Shown piece by piece: positions 17,217 to 26,228 of a DNA stretch of 34,110 nucleotides. The stretch comes from Azonexaceae bacterium (GTDB lineage: Bacteria; Pseudomonadota; Gammaproteobacteria; Burkholderiales; Rhodocyclaceae). The stretch lies in contig SSTB01000047.1 of assembly GCA_009469665.1 (NCBI GenBank), positions 1 to 34,110 on the forward strand. The letters run 5' to 3'. Each line of letters begins with the position of its first letter. Position 1 is the stretch's first letter. Under the pieces are notes generated by a model that did not search any database, was not told where the DNA came from, and saw only the letters and a program-made list of their open reading frames with translations. Made by a program: the position numbers and the translations under genes.

Positions 17217-17419
17217 CGGGCGTCGAACCCCGCGTCCTCGATGGCGCTGACCAGCGCTTCTCGGGTAAGCCGGCCGGGCTCGACCCGCAACCGCGCTTCG
17301 GCGGCTTCCAGGCTCACCTCGGCGTCAAGCACCCCGGGGAGGGCCACCAGCACCCCGGTCACGTTACGCACGCAGCCCTGGCAGCTCATGCCACCGACTT
17401 TGACGATCCACTCTTCCAC
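17213..17419 (-). CDS. Small heavy-metal-associated (HMA) protein, CopZ-like copper chaperone
   Basis: The 68-residue protein is a single HMA domain with the metal-binding motif GMSCQGC (10-16) and the usual beta-alpha-beta pattern ending in IEDAGFDA. Such proteins deliver Cu(I) to P-type ATPases in the cytoplasm. The start is a GTG at 17419, supported by AAGGGGAG four bases upstream, which is the end of the preceding GGDEF-EAL gene. The stop overlaps the selD start (ATGA). A copper ATPase lies two genes upstream in the same orientation, consistent with a copper role. Confidence 0.9.
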   Translation of the reverse strand: MEEWIVKVGGMSCQGCVRNVTGVLVALPGVLDAEVSLEAAEARLRVEPGRLTREALVSAIEDAGFDAR

Positions 17420-17420
17420 T

Positions 17421-19538
17421 TCACTCCCCTTCTAGAAACGGTTGCCGCCGCAAGAGTTCAGCCATGTCGTCCGGCGGCAGCGGCATGCTGAAATAGTAGC
17501 CTTGGGCAAAATCGCAGCACTGGGAGCGCAGCCATTGCAACTGCTCCGCGGTCTCCACGCCTTCGGCCAGGGTCTTGAGGCGTAGGCTCCTGCCGATGCC
17601 GACGATGGCCGAGGCAATGGCCTGATCGTCTGCATCCTCGACCACGTGCCGCACGAAGGACTGATCGATTTTCAACTTATTGACTGGAAAACGCTTGAGA
17701 TAAGCGAGGGACGAATAGCCGGTGCCGAAGTCGTCCACTGCCAGTTCCACACCCATGCGATGCAGGGACTCCAGGGTACCCAGATTGATTTCGGCGTCGT
17801 GCATCACGGTGCGTTCGGTGAGTTCGAGTTCCAGAAAGGCCGGGTCGAGGCCGGTATGGGCCAGCGCGCCTGCAACCACTTCGACGAAGGCATTCTGGCG
17901 GAACTGCACCGGGGATACGTTGACGGCCACGATCAGGGGCGGAATCCCGGCTGCCTGCCAGGCCATGGCCTGCCGACAGGCTTCGAAGAGTACCCAATCG
18001 CCAATAGCACTGATGATGCCGGTATCCTCCGCCACCGGAATGAAGCGGGCCGGAGAAATCATGCCGATCTGGGGATGACGCCAGCGGATCAGAGCTTCCA
18101 CCCCGACGATGCGGCCGCTCTCCAGGGAAACCAGGGGCTGATAGAAGAGCAGGAGCTCGCCTTTGGGCAGCGCATTGCGCAGGCTGCTCTCCAGCATCAG
18201 GTGTTCCAGCGTGGCGACGTTCATTTCGCTGGAGTAGAACTGGAAGCCGTTGCGACCAACCTCCTTGGCCCGGTACATGGCCGCATCCGAATTGCGCAGC
18301 AGGGTCTCGAAATCCTTGCCGTCGTCGGGGTAGAGACTGATACCGAAGGAAGGGGTCACGGTCAACTCGTGCGGACCCACCCGGAAGGGGCTGGCAAAGG
18401 CTTCAATCATGCGCCGCGCCACGTCCGCCGCGTCGCCCGCGTCGATCCCGGGCAGGAGGACGATGAACTCGTCGCCCCCCAGGCGCCCCAGGGAGTCCAC
18501 CTTGCGCACCACGGAGCCCAGGCGCTCGGCCACGGCACACAGCAACTCGTCCCCGGCGCTATGGCCCAGGGAATCATTGACCCGCTTGAAATGGTCGATA
18601 TCGACGAAAAACAGTGCCACCGTCGTCCGGTCCCGCTCGGCGGAAACCAGGCACTGGCGCACGCGATCTTCCAGGAGCCGGCGATTGGGCAGCCCGGTGA
18701 GGGAATCGTAGTAGGCCAGTTCGTGCAGTTGGGCTTCGGCCCACTTGCGCTCGCTGATGTCGATCAGGGTGCCGACCGAGGCGGGCTGATTGCGATAGGT
18801 ACTCGGCGAACCCAGAACCATGGCGGCGAAGACGCCGCCGTCCTTGCGCAGGGCGGTCACCTCGTAGCTATCACCCGGCTCTCCCGCCGCCCGTCGCCGC
18901 ACCTGATCGGCGACCCGCTCGCGCTCTTCGGGAATGACCAGATCGACGGGCCCCAGGCGGTCGACGATCTCTTCCTCGGCGTAGCCGAACTGGCACAGGA
19001 TCCAGGGATTCACGTAGCGGAACTTCCCCTCTTGCAGGACGAAGATCCCCACCTGGGAAGCGCCCATGGTGGCACGAAACAGCGCTTCGCTCTCCCGCAG
19101 GGCTGCCTCAGCCTCCCAGCGGGCGGTCACATCGCTGGCGATGCCGTAGCCCCGCCAAGGCCGGCCGTCGGCTCCGGCCACCACCTTGAGGGAATCGCAA
19201 TAGCGGCGACGCCGGCCGCCCGCGTCGGTCACGCTGTATTCGACGCTGAGCGGCGTCGTCTGCCCCGGATGGGCGGCACAGCAGGCGGTGATCCGTTCCC
19301 AGCAGCGGCGCCGGTCGTCCGGGTCCATGAAGGTGCCCATGGCCTCGTAACCCCGCTCGATCAGGTCTGCCTGGACCACACCAAGCATGCTGGCGGCACC
19401 GGGGCTCAAATAGGCGAAGCGACCGCTGCTGTAGTCGATGTGATAGACGAAGTGCTCGGCGTTGTCGAGCACCTCGTCGAGGCGGAAGCCTTCAGCGCTA
19501 CTTGGCCGCTGGTCAGAGGGGCTGTTTGATCGCGTCAA
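17421..19538 (-). CDS. PAS-PAS-GGDEF-EAL cyclic-di-GMP turnover protein
   Basis: This 705-residue soluble protein has two PAS domains (about 20-140 and 150-265), a diguanylate cyclase domain with an intact GGDEF motif (354-358) and an inhibitory-site RxxD (345-348) five residues before it, and an EAL phosphodiesterase domain with EAL (481-483), NVSPVQF, ELTERT, DDFGTGYSSLAYLKRFPVNKLKIDQSFV and LAEGVET. Both halves keep catalytic residues, so it may make and degrade c-di-GMP, with the balance set by the PAS input. The start is a TTG at 19538, supported by AAGGA about five bases upstream at the end of copA; no ATG lies near. It is tightly packed between copA (1 base gap) and the small HMA gene (1 base gap). 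Confidence 0.93.
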   Translation of the reverse strand: MTRSNSPSDQRPSSAEGFRLDEVLDNAEHFVYHIDYSSGRFAYLSPGAASMLGVVQADLIERGYEAMGTFMDPDDRRRCWERITACCAAHPGQTTPLSVEYSVTDAGGRRRRYCDSLKVVAGADGRPWRGYGIASDVTARWEAEAALRESEALFRATMGASQVGIFVLQEGKFRYVNPWILCQFGYAEEEIVDRLGPVDLVIPEERERVADQVRRRAAGEPGDSYEVTALRKDGGVFAAMVLGSPSTYRNQPASVGTLIDISERKWAEAQLHELAYYDSLTGLPNRRLLEDRVRQCLVSAERDRTTVALFFVDIDHFKRVNDSLGHSAGDELLCAVAERLGSVVRKVDSLGRLGGDEFIVLLPGIDAGDAADVARRMIEAFASPFRVGPHELTVTPSFGISLYPDDGKDFETLLRNSDAAMYRAKEVGRNGFQFYSSEMNVATLEHLMLESSLRNALPKGELLLFYQPLVSLESGRIVGVEALIRWRHPQIGMISPARFIPVAEDTGIISAIGDWVLFEACRQAMAWQAAGIPPLIVAVNVSPVQFRQNAFVEVVAGALAHTGLDPAFLELELTERTVMHDAEINLGTLESLHRMGVELAVDDFGTGYSSLAYLKRFPVNKLKIDQSFVRHVVEDADDQAIASAIVGIGRSLRLKTLAEGVETAEQLQWLRSQCCDFAQGYYFSMPLPPDDMAELLRRQPFLEGE

Positions 19539-19539
19539 A

Positions 19540-21693
19540 TCAATCCTTGGGCCTCCAGGCCCGCAACAGGAGGGAATTGGTCACCACCGATACGGAACTC
19601 ATAGCCATGGCGGCCCCGGCAATCACCGGGTTGAGCCAGCCCAGCGCGGCCAGCGGAATCCCAAGAACATTGTAGATGAAGGCGAAAAAGAGATTGGCGC
19701 GAATTTTCCGCAGGGTAGCCCGTGACAGATCGATGGCGTCGTCCACTCCCCGCAGGTCGTTACGCACCAGGGTGAGGTCTGCCGCCTCGATGGCGGCATC
19801 GGACCCCGCTCCCAGGGCGAAGCTCACGTCCGCCGCGGCCAGCGCCGGCGCATCGTTGATGCCGTCGCCCACCATGGCGACCACCCCCTGACCGCGCAGT
19901 TCGGCCACTGCCGCAGCCTTGTCCCCCGGCAGGATACCGGCACGGAACTCATCCACCCCGGCTGCCCGCGCAATGGCGGCGGCCGTATCGGCGTGGTCGC
20001 CGGTAAGCATCACCAGGCGGATGCCGCGGGCCTTGAGGCGGGCCACCGCTTCCCGAGAAGTGGGGCGCAGGGGATCGGCGATGGCCAGGTAGGCCAGGAG
20101 AACCTCGCCCTCGGCCAGAGCGACGACGGTCTTGCCCTCCCGGGCGAGCCGAGAGGCAGCCTCGGACTCCACACCTAACCAGGCTGGCGAACCCAGGCGC
20201 AGCTTGCGGCCCCTCACGGTTCCGCACACGCCCTTGCCGGGAAGGGCGGAGAAGTCCGTCACCGGGTCGGGCCGCCGGCCCTCCAGCCCGGCGAGGATGG
20301 CCCGCGCCAGGGGATGCTCGGAACCCTGCTCCAGAGCGGCGGCGAGGGCCACGGCCTCTTCTTCGCCGACAGCACCAGGAAGCACTTCGGTCAGCCCGGG
20401 TTCCCCCAGGGTCAGGGTGCCGGTCTTGTCGAGGGCGATGACGGCGATGCGCTCGGCCCGCTCCAGGGCTTCGGCATTGCGGACCAGGATGCCGGCCCGG
20501 GCGCCCTGACCCGTGCCGACCATGACTGCCGTCGGGGTCGCCAGTCCAAGAGCGCAGGGACAGGCGATGACCAGGACGGCCACGGCATTCACCAGGGCCT
20601 CGGAAAAGGGCGCGCCGACCAGGAGCCAGCCCCCCAGGGTCACCGCCGCCACCGCGCACACGGCGGGCACGAAGACCGCCGCGATGCGGTCGGCAAGACG
20701 CTGCACGGGCGCCTTGGAGCCCTGCGCCTCTGCCACCAGACGGATGATCGCTGCCAGCAGGGTATGCTCCCCCACCCCGGTGGCCCGACAGCGCAGCATG
20801 CCCGATGCGTTGGCGGTGGCGGCGAAGACTTTGTCTCCCACCCCCTTGTTCACGGGCAGGCTCTCGCCGGTGAGCATGGCTTCGTTCACCGCCGAGGCGC
20901 CTTCGATCACCTCGCCGTCTACCGGCACGCTCTCGCCGGGACGGACGATGAAAATATCGCCCGGCATCAGGCTATCCACCGCCACCTCGACCAGAGTGCC
21001 GCCCCGCTCCACCAGTGCTGTTCTGGGGCGCAAACGCACCAGGGCCTCGATGGCTTCCGAGGTCCGCGTCTTGGCCCGGGCTTCCAGCAGTTTCCCCAGT
21101 AGGACCAGGGTGATGACTGCCGCCCCACCCTCGAAGTAGACGTGGCCCGGCAGGTCTGCCACCGTCAGCACCGCAGAATAAGCCCAGGCCATCGAGGTGC
21201 CCAGGGCCACCAGCACGTCCATGTTGGCACCGCCCCCGCGCAGAGCCTTGTAGGCGCCGTCGTAGAAGCGCCAGCCGATCCAGAACTGGACGGGGGTCGC
21301 AAGGAGAAGCTGGAGCCAGCGGGGCAATTCGGCGCCATGGCCTACTCCGAACATGAGGCCCATCTGGGCGACGAGAGGCGCCGTCAGCAGCGCCGCGATC
21401 CAGAAGCGCTGCAATTCACCGCGGTAGCGGACCTGGCGCTCCTCCCGCTCTCTCTCGCGGCTGCGGGAATCAGCCGGCTGGGCGCTGAATCCGGCCCTGG
21501 CCACCGCAGCGATGACCGCTGCCTCGTCGGCCGCCCCCGTCAGCCGCACCCGGGCCCGCTCGCTGGCAAGATTGACCGCGGCTTCCATCCCCGGCTGCTT
21601 GTTGAGCACCTTTTCCAGACGGGCGGAGCAGGAGGCACAGGTCATGCCGCCAATTGCGAATTCCACCACCCGGCTGCCTTCCTCACCTGCCAT
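19540..21693 (-). CDS. copA: Copper-translocating P-type ATPase
   Basis: This 717-residue P1B-type ATPase has one N-terminal HMA domain with GMTCASC, the TGES loop (LTGESLPV), the membrane metal site CPC in [14 protein letters not shown], the phosphorylated aspartate in DKTGTLT, the SEHPLA motif, [10 protein letters not shown] and the last-helix pattern [20 protein letters not shown] with [13 protein letters not shown], diagnostic of Cu(I) pumps. It moves Cu(I) across the inner membrane, either for detoxification (CopA) or to supply cbb3 oxidase assembly (CcoI/CtpA); proximity to hemN, fnr and a CcoH2/TauE-like gene makes the assembly role quite possible. The ATG at 21693 with GGGAG seven bases upstream is preferred over a GTG at 21699. 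Confidence 0.93.
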   Translation of the reverse strand: MAGEEGSRVVEFAIGGMTCASCSARLEKVLNKQPGMEAAVNLASERARVRLTGAADEAAVIAAVARAGFSAQPADSRSREREREERQVRYRGELQRFWIAALLTAPLVAQMGLMFGVGHGAELPRWLQLLLATPVQFWIGWRFYDGAYKALRGGGANMDVLVALGTSMAWAYSAVLTVADLPGHVYFEGGAAVITLVLLGKLLEARAKTRTSEAIEALVRLRPRTALVERGGTLVEVAVDSLMPGDIFIVRPGESVPVDGEVIEGASAVNEAMLTGESLPVNKGVGDKVFAATANASGMLRCRATGVGEHTLLAAIIRLVAEAQGSKAPVQRLADRIAAVFVPAVCAVAAVTLGGWLLVGAPFSEALVNAVAVLVIACPCALGLATPTAVMVGTGQGARAGILVRNAEALERAERIAVIALDKTGTLTLGEPGLTEVLPGAVGEEEAVALAAALEQGSEHPLARAILAGLEGRRPDPVTDFSALPGKGVCGTVRGRKLRLGSPAWLGVESEAASRLAREGKTVVALAEGEVLLAYLAIADPLRPTSREAVARLKARGIRLVMLTGDHADTAAAIARAAGVDEFRAGILPGDKAAAVAELRGQGVVAMVGDGINDAPALAAADVSFALGAGSDAAIEAADLTLVRNDLRGVDDAIDLSRATLRKIRANLFFAFIYNVLGIPLAALGWLNPVIAGAAMAMSSVSVVTNSLLLRAWRPKD

Positions 21694-21714
21694 GAGCACT
21701 CTCCCGAAATACCC

Positions 21715-22386
21715 CTACCCTTGGCCAAGGCCCAGTCGGACCGCCGCAAACAACCCCCAGAGGCCGAATCCGACGATCGCCAGACCGGCAGCGGCGCGTA
21801 CCGCAGGCCGCTTCAGCAACCCATCCAGACGACCGACGAAAAGCCCCGCCAGTAGGAGATTGGGAAGCGTACCCAGGCCGAAGGCCAACATCATCAGTGC
21901 ACCGCGCCCGGCAGAACCCGCCGTGAGCGCGCTGGCCAGGGCGCTATAGACCAGTCCGCAGGGCAGCCAGCCCCACAGGATACCGAGAGGAAAGGCCTGG
22001 CCGACCGAGCGGACTGGAAGGAAACGCCGGGTGAGCGGCTGAATCCGCCGCCACAGGCTACCGCCCGCCGCTTCCAGCGGCGCCAGGAAGCGGGTGAATC
22101 CAAGCAGGTAGAGCCCCAGGGCGATGAGCAGCAGGTTGGCCAGAACGTAGAGCAGCAGGCGAACAGGCCACTGACCCGCCAGCGCCGCGCCGGCACCCAG
22201 AGCCCCCGCCACGGCGCCTGCTGTGGCGTACGAGGCGATGCGTCCACCGCTGTAGGCAAGGTGGAGAGACCACCGTGGGGGCCCGCCCAGGGAAAGCGCT
22301 CCGACGATACCCCCGCACATCCCGAAGCAATGGGTTCCGCCCAGGAGACCGACGAGAAAAAGCGCCAGAACGGCGGTATCAGGCAT
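21715..22386 (-). CDS. Sulfite exporter TauE/SafE-like (DsbD/UreH-type) membrane protein
   Basis: This 223-residue protein has about six hydrophobic helices. It opens with FLVGLLGGTHCFGMCGGIVGAL, whose H-C-x2-M-C motif is characteristic of the small membrane family that commonly sits next to copper ATPases and cbb3 oxidase genes. A second motif, GWLPCGLVYSALASAL, has the proline-cysteine typical of DsbD-like transmembrane proteins. The role is likely in copper handling or cytochrome oxidase assembly, but this is inferred from context. Its stop is 21 bases before copA, so they form an operon. hemN lies 69 bases upstream on the same strand, separated by a hairpin. Confidence 0.82.
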   Translation of the reverse strand: MPDTAVLALFLVGLLGGTHCFGMCGGIVGALSLGGPPRWSLHLAYSGGRIASYATAGAVAGALGAGAALAGQWPVRLLLYVLANLLLIALGLYLLGFTRFLAPLEAAGGSLWRRIQPLTRRFLPVRSVGQAFPLGILWGWLPCGLVYSALASALTAGSAGRGALMMLAFGLGTLPNLLLAGLFVGRLDGLLKRPAVRAAAGLAIVGFGLWGLFAAVRLGLGQG

Positions 22387-22406
22387 TCAGGACAGCGAAG
22401 GAAACA

Positions 22407-22437
22407 GGAAGGGGAAGTGTACCGGGTTTCCCCTTCC
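22407..22437 (-). terminator. 10-bp hairpin between hemN and the TauE/SafE-like gene
   Basis: GGAAGGGGAA (22407-22416) and TTCCCCTTCC (22428-22437) are perfectly complementary with an 11-base loop. Read on the minus strand it follows the hemN stop by 19 bases and is followed by TGTTTCCTT, a poor U-run. It may partly terminate hemN or separate mRNA segments of different stability. Confidence 0.5.
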
Positions 22438-22455
22438 CCTACCCCGTTGACAGCC

Positions 22456-23850
22456 TCAAATTACCTTCGAGTAGCGGGTGCGCTGGCGGTCGGCCCGCAG
22501 ATAACGGTCGAAGACCATGGAGATCACCCGCACCAGCATGCGCCCTGGCGGCAGGACAGTGATCCAGTCTCTGTCGATGCGCACCAGACCTGCCCGCTCC
22601 ATGTCCTTCAGATCGTCGAGTTCATCGGCGAAGTAGGCCCGGAAATCGATCAGATGGGCCGACTCGATGGATTCGATGGACAATTCGAAATGGCACATGA
22701 GGGCCTGGATGATCGACCGCCGCAACACATCGTCTGCATTGAGCTCAATGCCCCGAAATACCGGCAGCTCCTGACGGTCGAGGCAATCGTAATATTCGTC
22801 CAGGGTCTTCACGTTCTGGGCATAGGTGGGCCCCACCTTGCTGATGGACGAAATACCAAAGGACAGCATGTCGCAATCGGCGTAGGTCGAATAGCCTTGG
22901 AAATTGCGGTGCAGCCGGCCCTGGCGCTGGGCGACCGCGAGTTCGTCGTCGGGTTTGGCGAAGTGGTCCATGCCGATGAAGACGTAGCCGGCGTCGGTGA
23001 GCTTCTTGATGGCCAGGGACAGAATCTGCATCTTCGCATCGGGCGAAGGCAAATCGGGCTCGGCGATGCGACGCTGGGGCTTGAAGAGCGTGGGCAGGTG
23101 CGCGTAGTTGTAAATCGAGAGGCGGTCCGGATCCATGGCCAGAACCCGCTCCAGCGTACGGTTGAACCCCATGACGGTCTGCTTGGGCAGCCCGTAGATG
23201 AGATCGATCGAAATGGACTGGAAGCCGTTCGCCCGTGCGTTCCGGATGACGTCGGCAGTCTCTTCCTCGGTCTGGAGGCGATTGACCGCCTGCTGAACCC
23301 GCTCGTCGAAATCCTGCACGCCGACGCTCATGCGGTTGAAGCCCAGTTCGCCCAAAAGCGCCACGGTGGCCCCATCCACCTTGCGCGGATCGACCTCGAT
23401 GGAATACTCGCCGCCGTCGAGAAGCTTGAAGTGGCGCCGGGTCGCCTCCATGAGCTGACGCATTTCGTCATGGGACAGGAAGGTCGGCGTCCCGCCGCCC
23501 CAGTGCAGTTGGATGACTTCGTGCTCGCCGTCCAGATACTCGCTCTGGAGAGCCAGTTCCTTGGCCAGATACTTCAGGTACTTGGCGCTGCGCCCGTGAT
23601 CCTTGGTAATGATCTTGTTACAGGCACAGTAATAGCAGATGGTATTGCAGAAGGGGATGTGGAAGTATAATGACAGCGGCCGGCTGAACGCCCCGATGTT
23701 GCGTTTCCCCAGCCAGGCGCGCGCAGCCTCGGCGCCGAAGGCTTCGACGAAGCGATCGGCAGTCGGATAAGATGTATAACGCGGTCCATTGACGTCGAAC
23801 CGGCGAATTATCTGGGCGTCAAATACGAAGTTCTCTGTTGCGATGTTCAT
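22456..23850 (-). CDS. hemN: Oxygen-independent coproporphyrinogen III dehydrogenase HemN
   Basis: This 464-residue radical-SAM enzyme has the N-terminal VNGPRYTSYPTA segment and the 4Fe-4S motif C68-x3-C72-x2-C75 followed by C77, as in E. coli HemN. It then has GGGTPTFL, EVDPR, NRMSVGVQDF and the HemN-specific FGYSTYADCD-like block (FQGYSTYADCDMLSFG). It converts coproporphyrinogen III to protoporphyrinogen IX without oxygen in the cytoplasm, needed for heme under low oxygen. The ATG at 23850 is preferred over a GTG at 23862. The promoter has an FNR box centred at 41.5 bases before the predicted start, so induction by low oxygen is expected. Confidence 0.96.
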   Translation of the reverse strand: MNIATENFVFDAQIIRRFDVNGPRYTSYPTADRFVEAFGAEAARAWLGKRNIGAFSRPLSLYFHIPFCNTICYYCACNKIITKDHGRSAKYLKYLAKELALQSEYLDGEHEVIQLHWGGGTPTFLSHDEMRQLMEATRRHFKLLDGGEYSIEVDPRKVDGATVALLGELGFNRMSVGVQDFDERVQQAVNRLQTEEETADVIRNARANGFQSISIDLIYGLPKQTVMGFNRTLERVLAMDPDRLSIYNYAHLPTLFKPQRRIAEPDLPSPDAKMQILSLAIKKLTDAGYVFIGMDHFAKPDDELAVAQRQGRLHRNFQGYSTYADCDMLSFGISSISKVGPTYAQNVKTLDEYYDCLDRQELPVFRGIELNADDVLRRSIIQALMCHFELSIESIESAHLIDFRAYFADELDDLKDMERAGLVRIDRDWITVLPPGRMLVRVISMVFDRYLRADRQRTRYSKVI

Positions 23851-23876
23851 CAAGCACGTCACCCATGGGTAGGCGG

Positions 23877-23918
23877 ATTATGGTCAGATGGCACAGTAAC
23901 ACGGTTGACTTGGATCAA
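23877..23918 (-). promoter_or_regulatory. Class II FNR promoter of hemN (FNR box plus -10)
   Basis: The FNR box TTGACTTGGATCAA (23905-23918) differs from TTGAT-N4-ATCAA by one base. On the minus strand a -10 element CATAAT lies at 23877-23882, placed so that the box is centred at -41.5 relative to a start near 23870, 20 bases before the hemN ATG. The same box is 17 bases before the fnr ATG on the other strand and could repress fnr. Confidence 0.85.
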
Positions 23919-23935
23919 GCGAAGACAGGTTGAAA

Positions 23936-24679
23936 ATGCCCCCACAGACCGCTGTTCAGGAAGTTTTGTTGTCGGTTTTGAAGACTGCCTGCTCCAACTG
24001 CAACCTGCGGGAACTTTGCCTCCCGGTAGGGCTGACCGTAGACGAGATGCAGCGGCTCGACGATCTGGTCTCCACCCGGCGTCGGGTCAAGCGGGGGGAT
24101 CATCTTTATCGCGCCGGCCAGGGTTTCGATTCCATCTACGCAGTGCGCAGCGGCTTCTTCAAGACCGACGTCCTGCTCGAGGATGGTCGCGATCAGGTCA
24201 CCGGCTTCCAGATGGCGGGGGAACTGCTCGGGCTCGACGGCATCAGCACGGAACATCACACCTGCAACGCCATCGCCCTGGAGGACAGCGAGGTCTGTTC
24301 CATCCCTTTCTCCCGTCTGGAAGGGCTTTCGCGCGAGATACATAACCTCCAGCACCATTTCCACAAGGTCATGAGCCGCGAGATCGTCCGTGACCACGGC
24401 GTCATGATGCTGCTCGGTACCATGCGGGCCGAGGAACGACTGGCCGCCTTCCTGCTCAACCTCTCCCAGCGCTTCACCTCGCGCGGCTTCTCACATTCGG
24501 AGTTTTACCTGCGCATGACCCGGGAGGAAATCGGAAGCTACCTCGGCCTCAAGCTGGAAACCGTCTCCCGTGCCTTCTCCCGTTTCCAGGAGGAAGGCTT
24601 CATCGCCGTGCAGCAGAAGCACATTCGCATCCTTGACATCCCAGGCCTCAAGCGCCTGATGAATCACCAGGCCAAGTAA
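23936..24679 (+). CDS. fnr: FNR-family oxygen-sensing transcription regulator
   Basis: This 247-residue protein has the four cysteines expected for an oxygen-sensing 4Fe-4S cluster: C19, C22, C28 (CSNCNLRELC) and C110. A cyclic-nucleotide-binding-like beta roll (about 35-150) follows, with a long dimer helix and an HTH ending in EEIGSYLGLKLETVSRAFSRFQEEG, where ETVSR matches the FNR recognition helix for TTGAT half-sites. It activates anaerobic and microaerobic genes when the cluster is intact. The ATG at 23936 fits the family N-terminus better than a TTG two codons upstream. It is divergent from hemN, shares its FNR box, and overlaps the convergent SirB2 gene by 16 bp at its end. Confidence 0.95.
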   Translation: MPPQTAVQEVLLSVLKTACSNCNLRELCLPVGLTVDEMQRLDDLVSTRRRVKRGDHLYRAGQGFDSIYAVRSGFFKTDVLLEDGRDQVTGFQMAGELLGLDGISTEHHTCNAIALEDSEVCSIPFSRLEGLSREIHNLQHHFHKVMSREIVRDHGVMMLLGTMRAEERLAAFLLNLSQRFTSRGFSHSEFYLRMTREEIGSYLGLKLETVSRAFSRFQEEGFIAVQQKHIRILDIPGLKRLMNHQAK

Positions 24680-25047
24680 GGGCTGCGAGTCAGCGCGACA
24701 CCCACGATGTAGGCGAAAGCCGCCAGCGCGGCGACCAGGAAGCCCAGGCGGATGCGGGGCGTACGACCGCGCTTCAGGGCCATCGTCCCGCAGCCGATGT
24801 AGACCAGCAACCCACAGACCTTGGCCGTGAGCCAAGGCGCCACCAGGGGATACTGGCCACTCCACACCGCGAGGGTCAGGGCGCTCACCAGCAGGGTGGT
24901 GTCGATCATGTGGGGCACGACGCGCACCCAGCGCGCACCCAGGCGGGGCGAACCAACGAGCATCCATCCCCCGCGCAGGCAGAATCCCAGGCCGCTCAGG
25001 ACGACGCAGGTGACGTGCAGGTGCTTGATGGCAAGGTAGGAGATCAT
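24664..25047 (-). CDS. SirB2-family membrane protein
   Basis: This 127-residue protein has four transmembrane helices and opens with YLAIKHLHVTCVVLSGLGFCLRG, with a VPHMIDTTLLVSALTL segment, as in the SirB2 family. The family's biochemical role is not known; the histidine residues at the start of helices suggest a metal or heme association but this is unproven. The start overlaps the NnrS stop by 4 bp (ATGA), showing translational coupling. Its 3' end overlaps that of fnr by 16 bp on the opposite strand. Confidence 0.8.
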   Translation of the reverse strand: MISYLAIKHLHVTCVVLSGLGFCLRGGWMLVGSPRLGARWVRVVPHMIDTTLLVSALTLAVWSGQYPLVAPWLTAKVCGLLVYIGCGTMALKRGRTPRIRLGFLVAALAAFAYIVGVALTRSPYLAW

Positions 25048-26228
25048 CCCGGTTGTCCATCAGGCCTTGGGCGAAGGTACATCGGTAGATACAGCGCCGC
25101 CAGTATCCCGAAGATCACCAGCCAGCCCAGCCCAGCGGCGACGTTCGCCCCGGGGAAGAATTCGCCCAGAAGCCGTAGAACTACCACCCCCTGGAACAGG
25201 CGGAACAGGGGCCAGGCCCAGCGATCGTCGGAGATGGGACGGCCAGAATGCCCTCGGGTAACGCGGGCGGCCATGCCGATGAGCACCGAGGTGAAAAACC
25301 CTGCCCCGACGGCGTGCAGCGGCAGCAGCCCTCCCCAGGCGATTCCGGCCAGGAAAAGCAGCGACTGGAGGGTGTAGAGCCCAAAGCCTACCCCCAGCCA
25401 AAGGGCTCCCAGGTGCAGCATGGCCAACATGGGTGCCTTGAGACCCGCTCGCAACTGCCATTGCCAGGACAGCCTGAGGGCCGCGCCGGCCACCACCCCA
25501 TCGCAGAGCCAGCGCCAGGAGAAGAGATTCAGCGCCTGGGCCAGTCCATGCCCCAGGAGCGCCAGGAGCAGTACGACCAACAGGGCAAAGGAGGCATCGC
25601 AGCGATAGCGGGGGACCACGGCTCCGGTGAAGAAGGGGAGCATGCGATGCAGGACGGTGACGAACACCGGCGCCACACAACCCCAGAGACCTGCTTCGAT
25701 TGCCCAACGGAAAAACCCGGCATCACCGCGCAGCAAAGCCCAGGCATAGAGCACTTCGGCCACAACGCCGATGGCGAGGGCGGCGACGACCAGACTTCCG
25801 TGACGCCGATCGCTTTCCGAACGTCGCAGGATCGCCGCGAGAGTCGCCGTCCCCACCGCCTGACCCAAGGCGGCTAGGACGACGCCCGGGGCAAGCAGGA
25901 AAGGAACAAACAAGCCGAGCAAGAAACTCGCCCAGCCCGCCGCCAGGAGGAAGAAAGCCGGCAGATACTGGCGCGCCTCCAGGGGCGGCGCCGCCATCCA
26001 TTTCGGCAGCGCCGTCATCAGGAAGCCGAAGATGAAAAGGGGAAAAACGCCGAACACCAAGCTTCCCCCGTGTCCCCAGGCGGGCGGCACCCCAAGAGTA
26101 AGGGGGTGCACGGCGACACCAGCCCGCAGCAGCAGTTCCGGCAGCCAAAAAACCATCGCGACGACAAGCTGTACGCTACCGGCAGCGAACATGACGCGGT
26201 GCGGCGCAGAAAGGAAGACTGGCGTCAA
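25044..26228 (-). CDS. nnrS: NnrS family heme/copper membrane protein
   Basis: This 394-residue protein has about twelve hydrophobic helices. It has the NnrS-type opening FLSAPHRVMFAAGSVQ, the GHGGSLVFGVFPLFIFGFLMTALPKW block and a late segment LHAVGAGFFTSVLIGMAARVTRGHSGRP. NnrS proteins contain heme and copper and help bacteria tolerate nitric oxide, preventing nitrosylated iron pools from building up. The start is a TTG at 26228 that overlaps the stop of the preceding gene (TTGA); the first ATG is at codon 13 and would lose the conserved PHR. It forms a coupled cluster with the membrane protein upstream and SirB2 downstream. Confidence 0.9.
   Translation of the reverse strand: MTPVFLSAPHRVMFAAGSVQLVVAMVFWLPELLLRAGVAVHPLTLGVPPAWGHGGSLVFGVFPLFIFGFLMTALPKWMAAPPLEARQYLPAFFLLAAGWASFLLGLFVPFLLAPGVVLAALGQAVGTATLAAILRRSESDRRHGSLVVAALAIGVVAEVLYAWALLRGDAGFFRWAIEAGLWGCVAPVFVTVLHRMLPFFTGAVVPRYRCDASFALLVVLLLALLGHGLAQALNLFSWRWLCDGVVAGAALRLSWQWQLRAGLKAPMLAMLHLGALWLGVGFGLYTLQSLLFLAGIAWGGLLPLHAVGAGFFTSVLIGMAARVTRGHSGRPISDDRWAWPLFRLFQGVVVLRLLGEFFPGANVAAGLGWLVIFGILAALYLPMYLRPRPDGQPG

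Noticed and set aside
16119..17435. Plus-strand open frame across selD and the small HMA gene
   Set aside because: Shadow of two clearly conserved genes on the minus strand.
19510..19522. TTGATCGCGTCAA as an FNR box
   Set aside because: The spacer is one base too short (13 rather than 14 in total) and it lies inside the coding start of the GGDEF-EAL gene with no promoter elements around.
17646..19529. Long open frame (627 codons) on the plus strand across the GGDEF-EAL gene
   Set aside because: The other strand encodes intact PAS, GGDEF and EAL domains; the plus-strand translation has no recognisable domain.
22261..23670. Plus-strand open frame (469 codons) across hemN
   Set aside because: Antisense to a radical-SAM gene with all cysteine ligands; no signal of its own.
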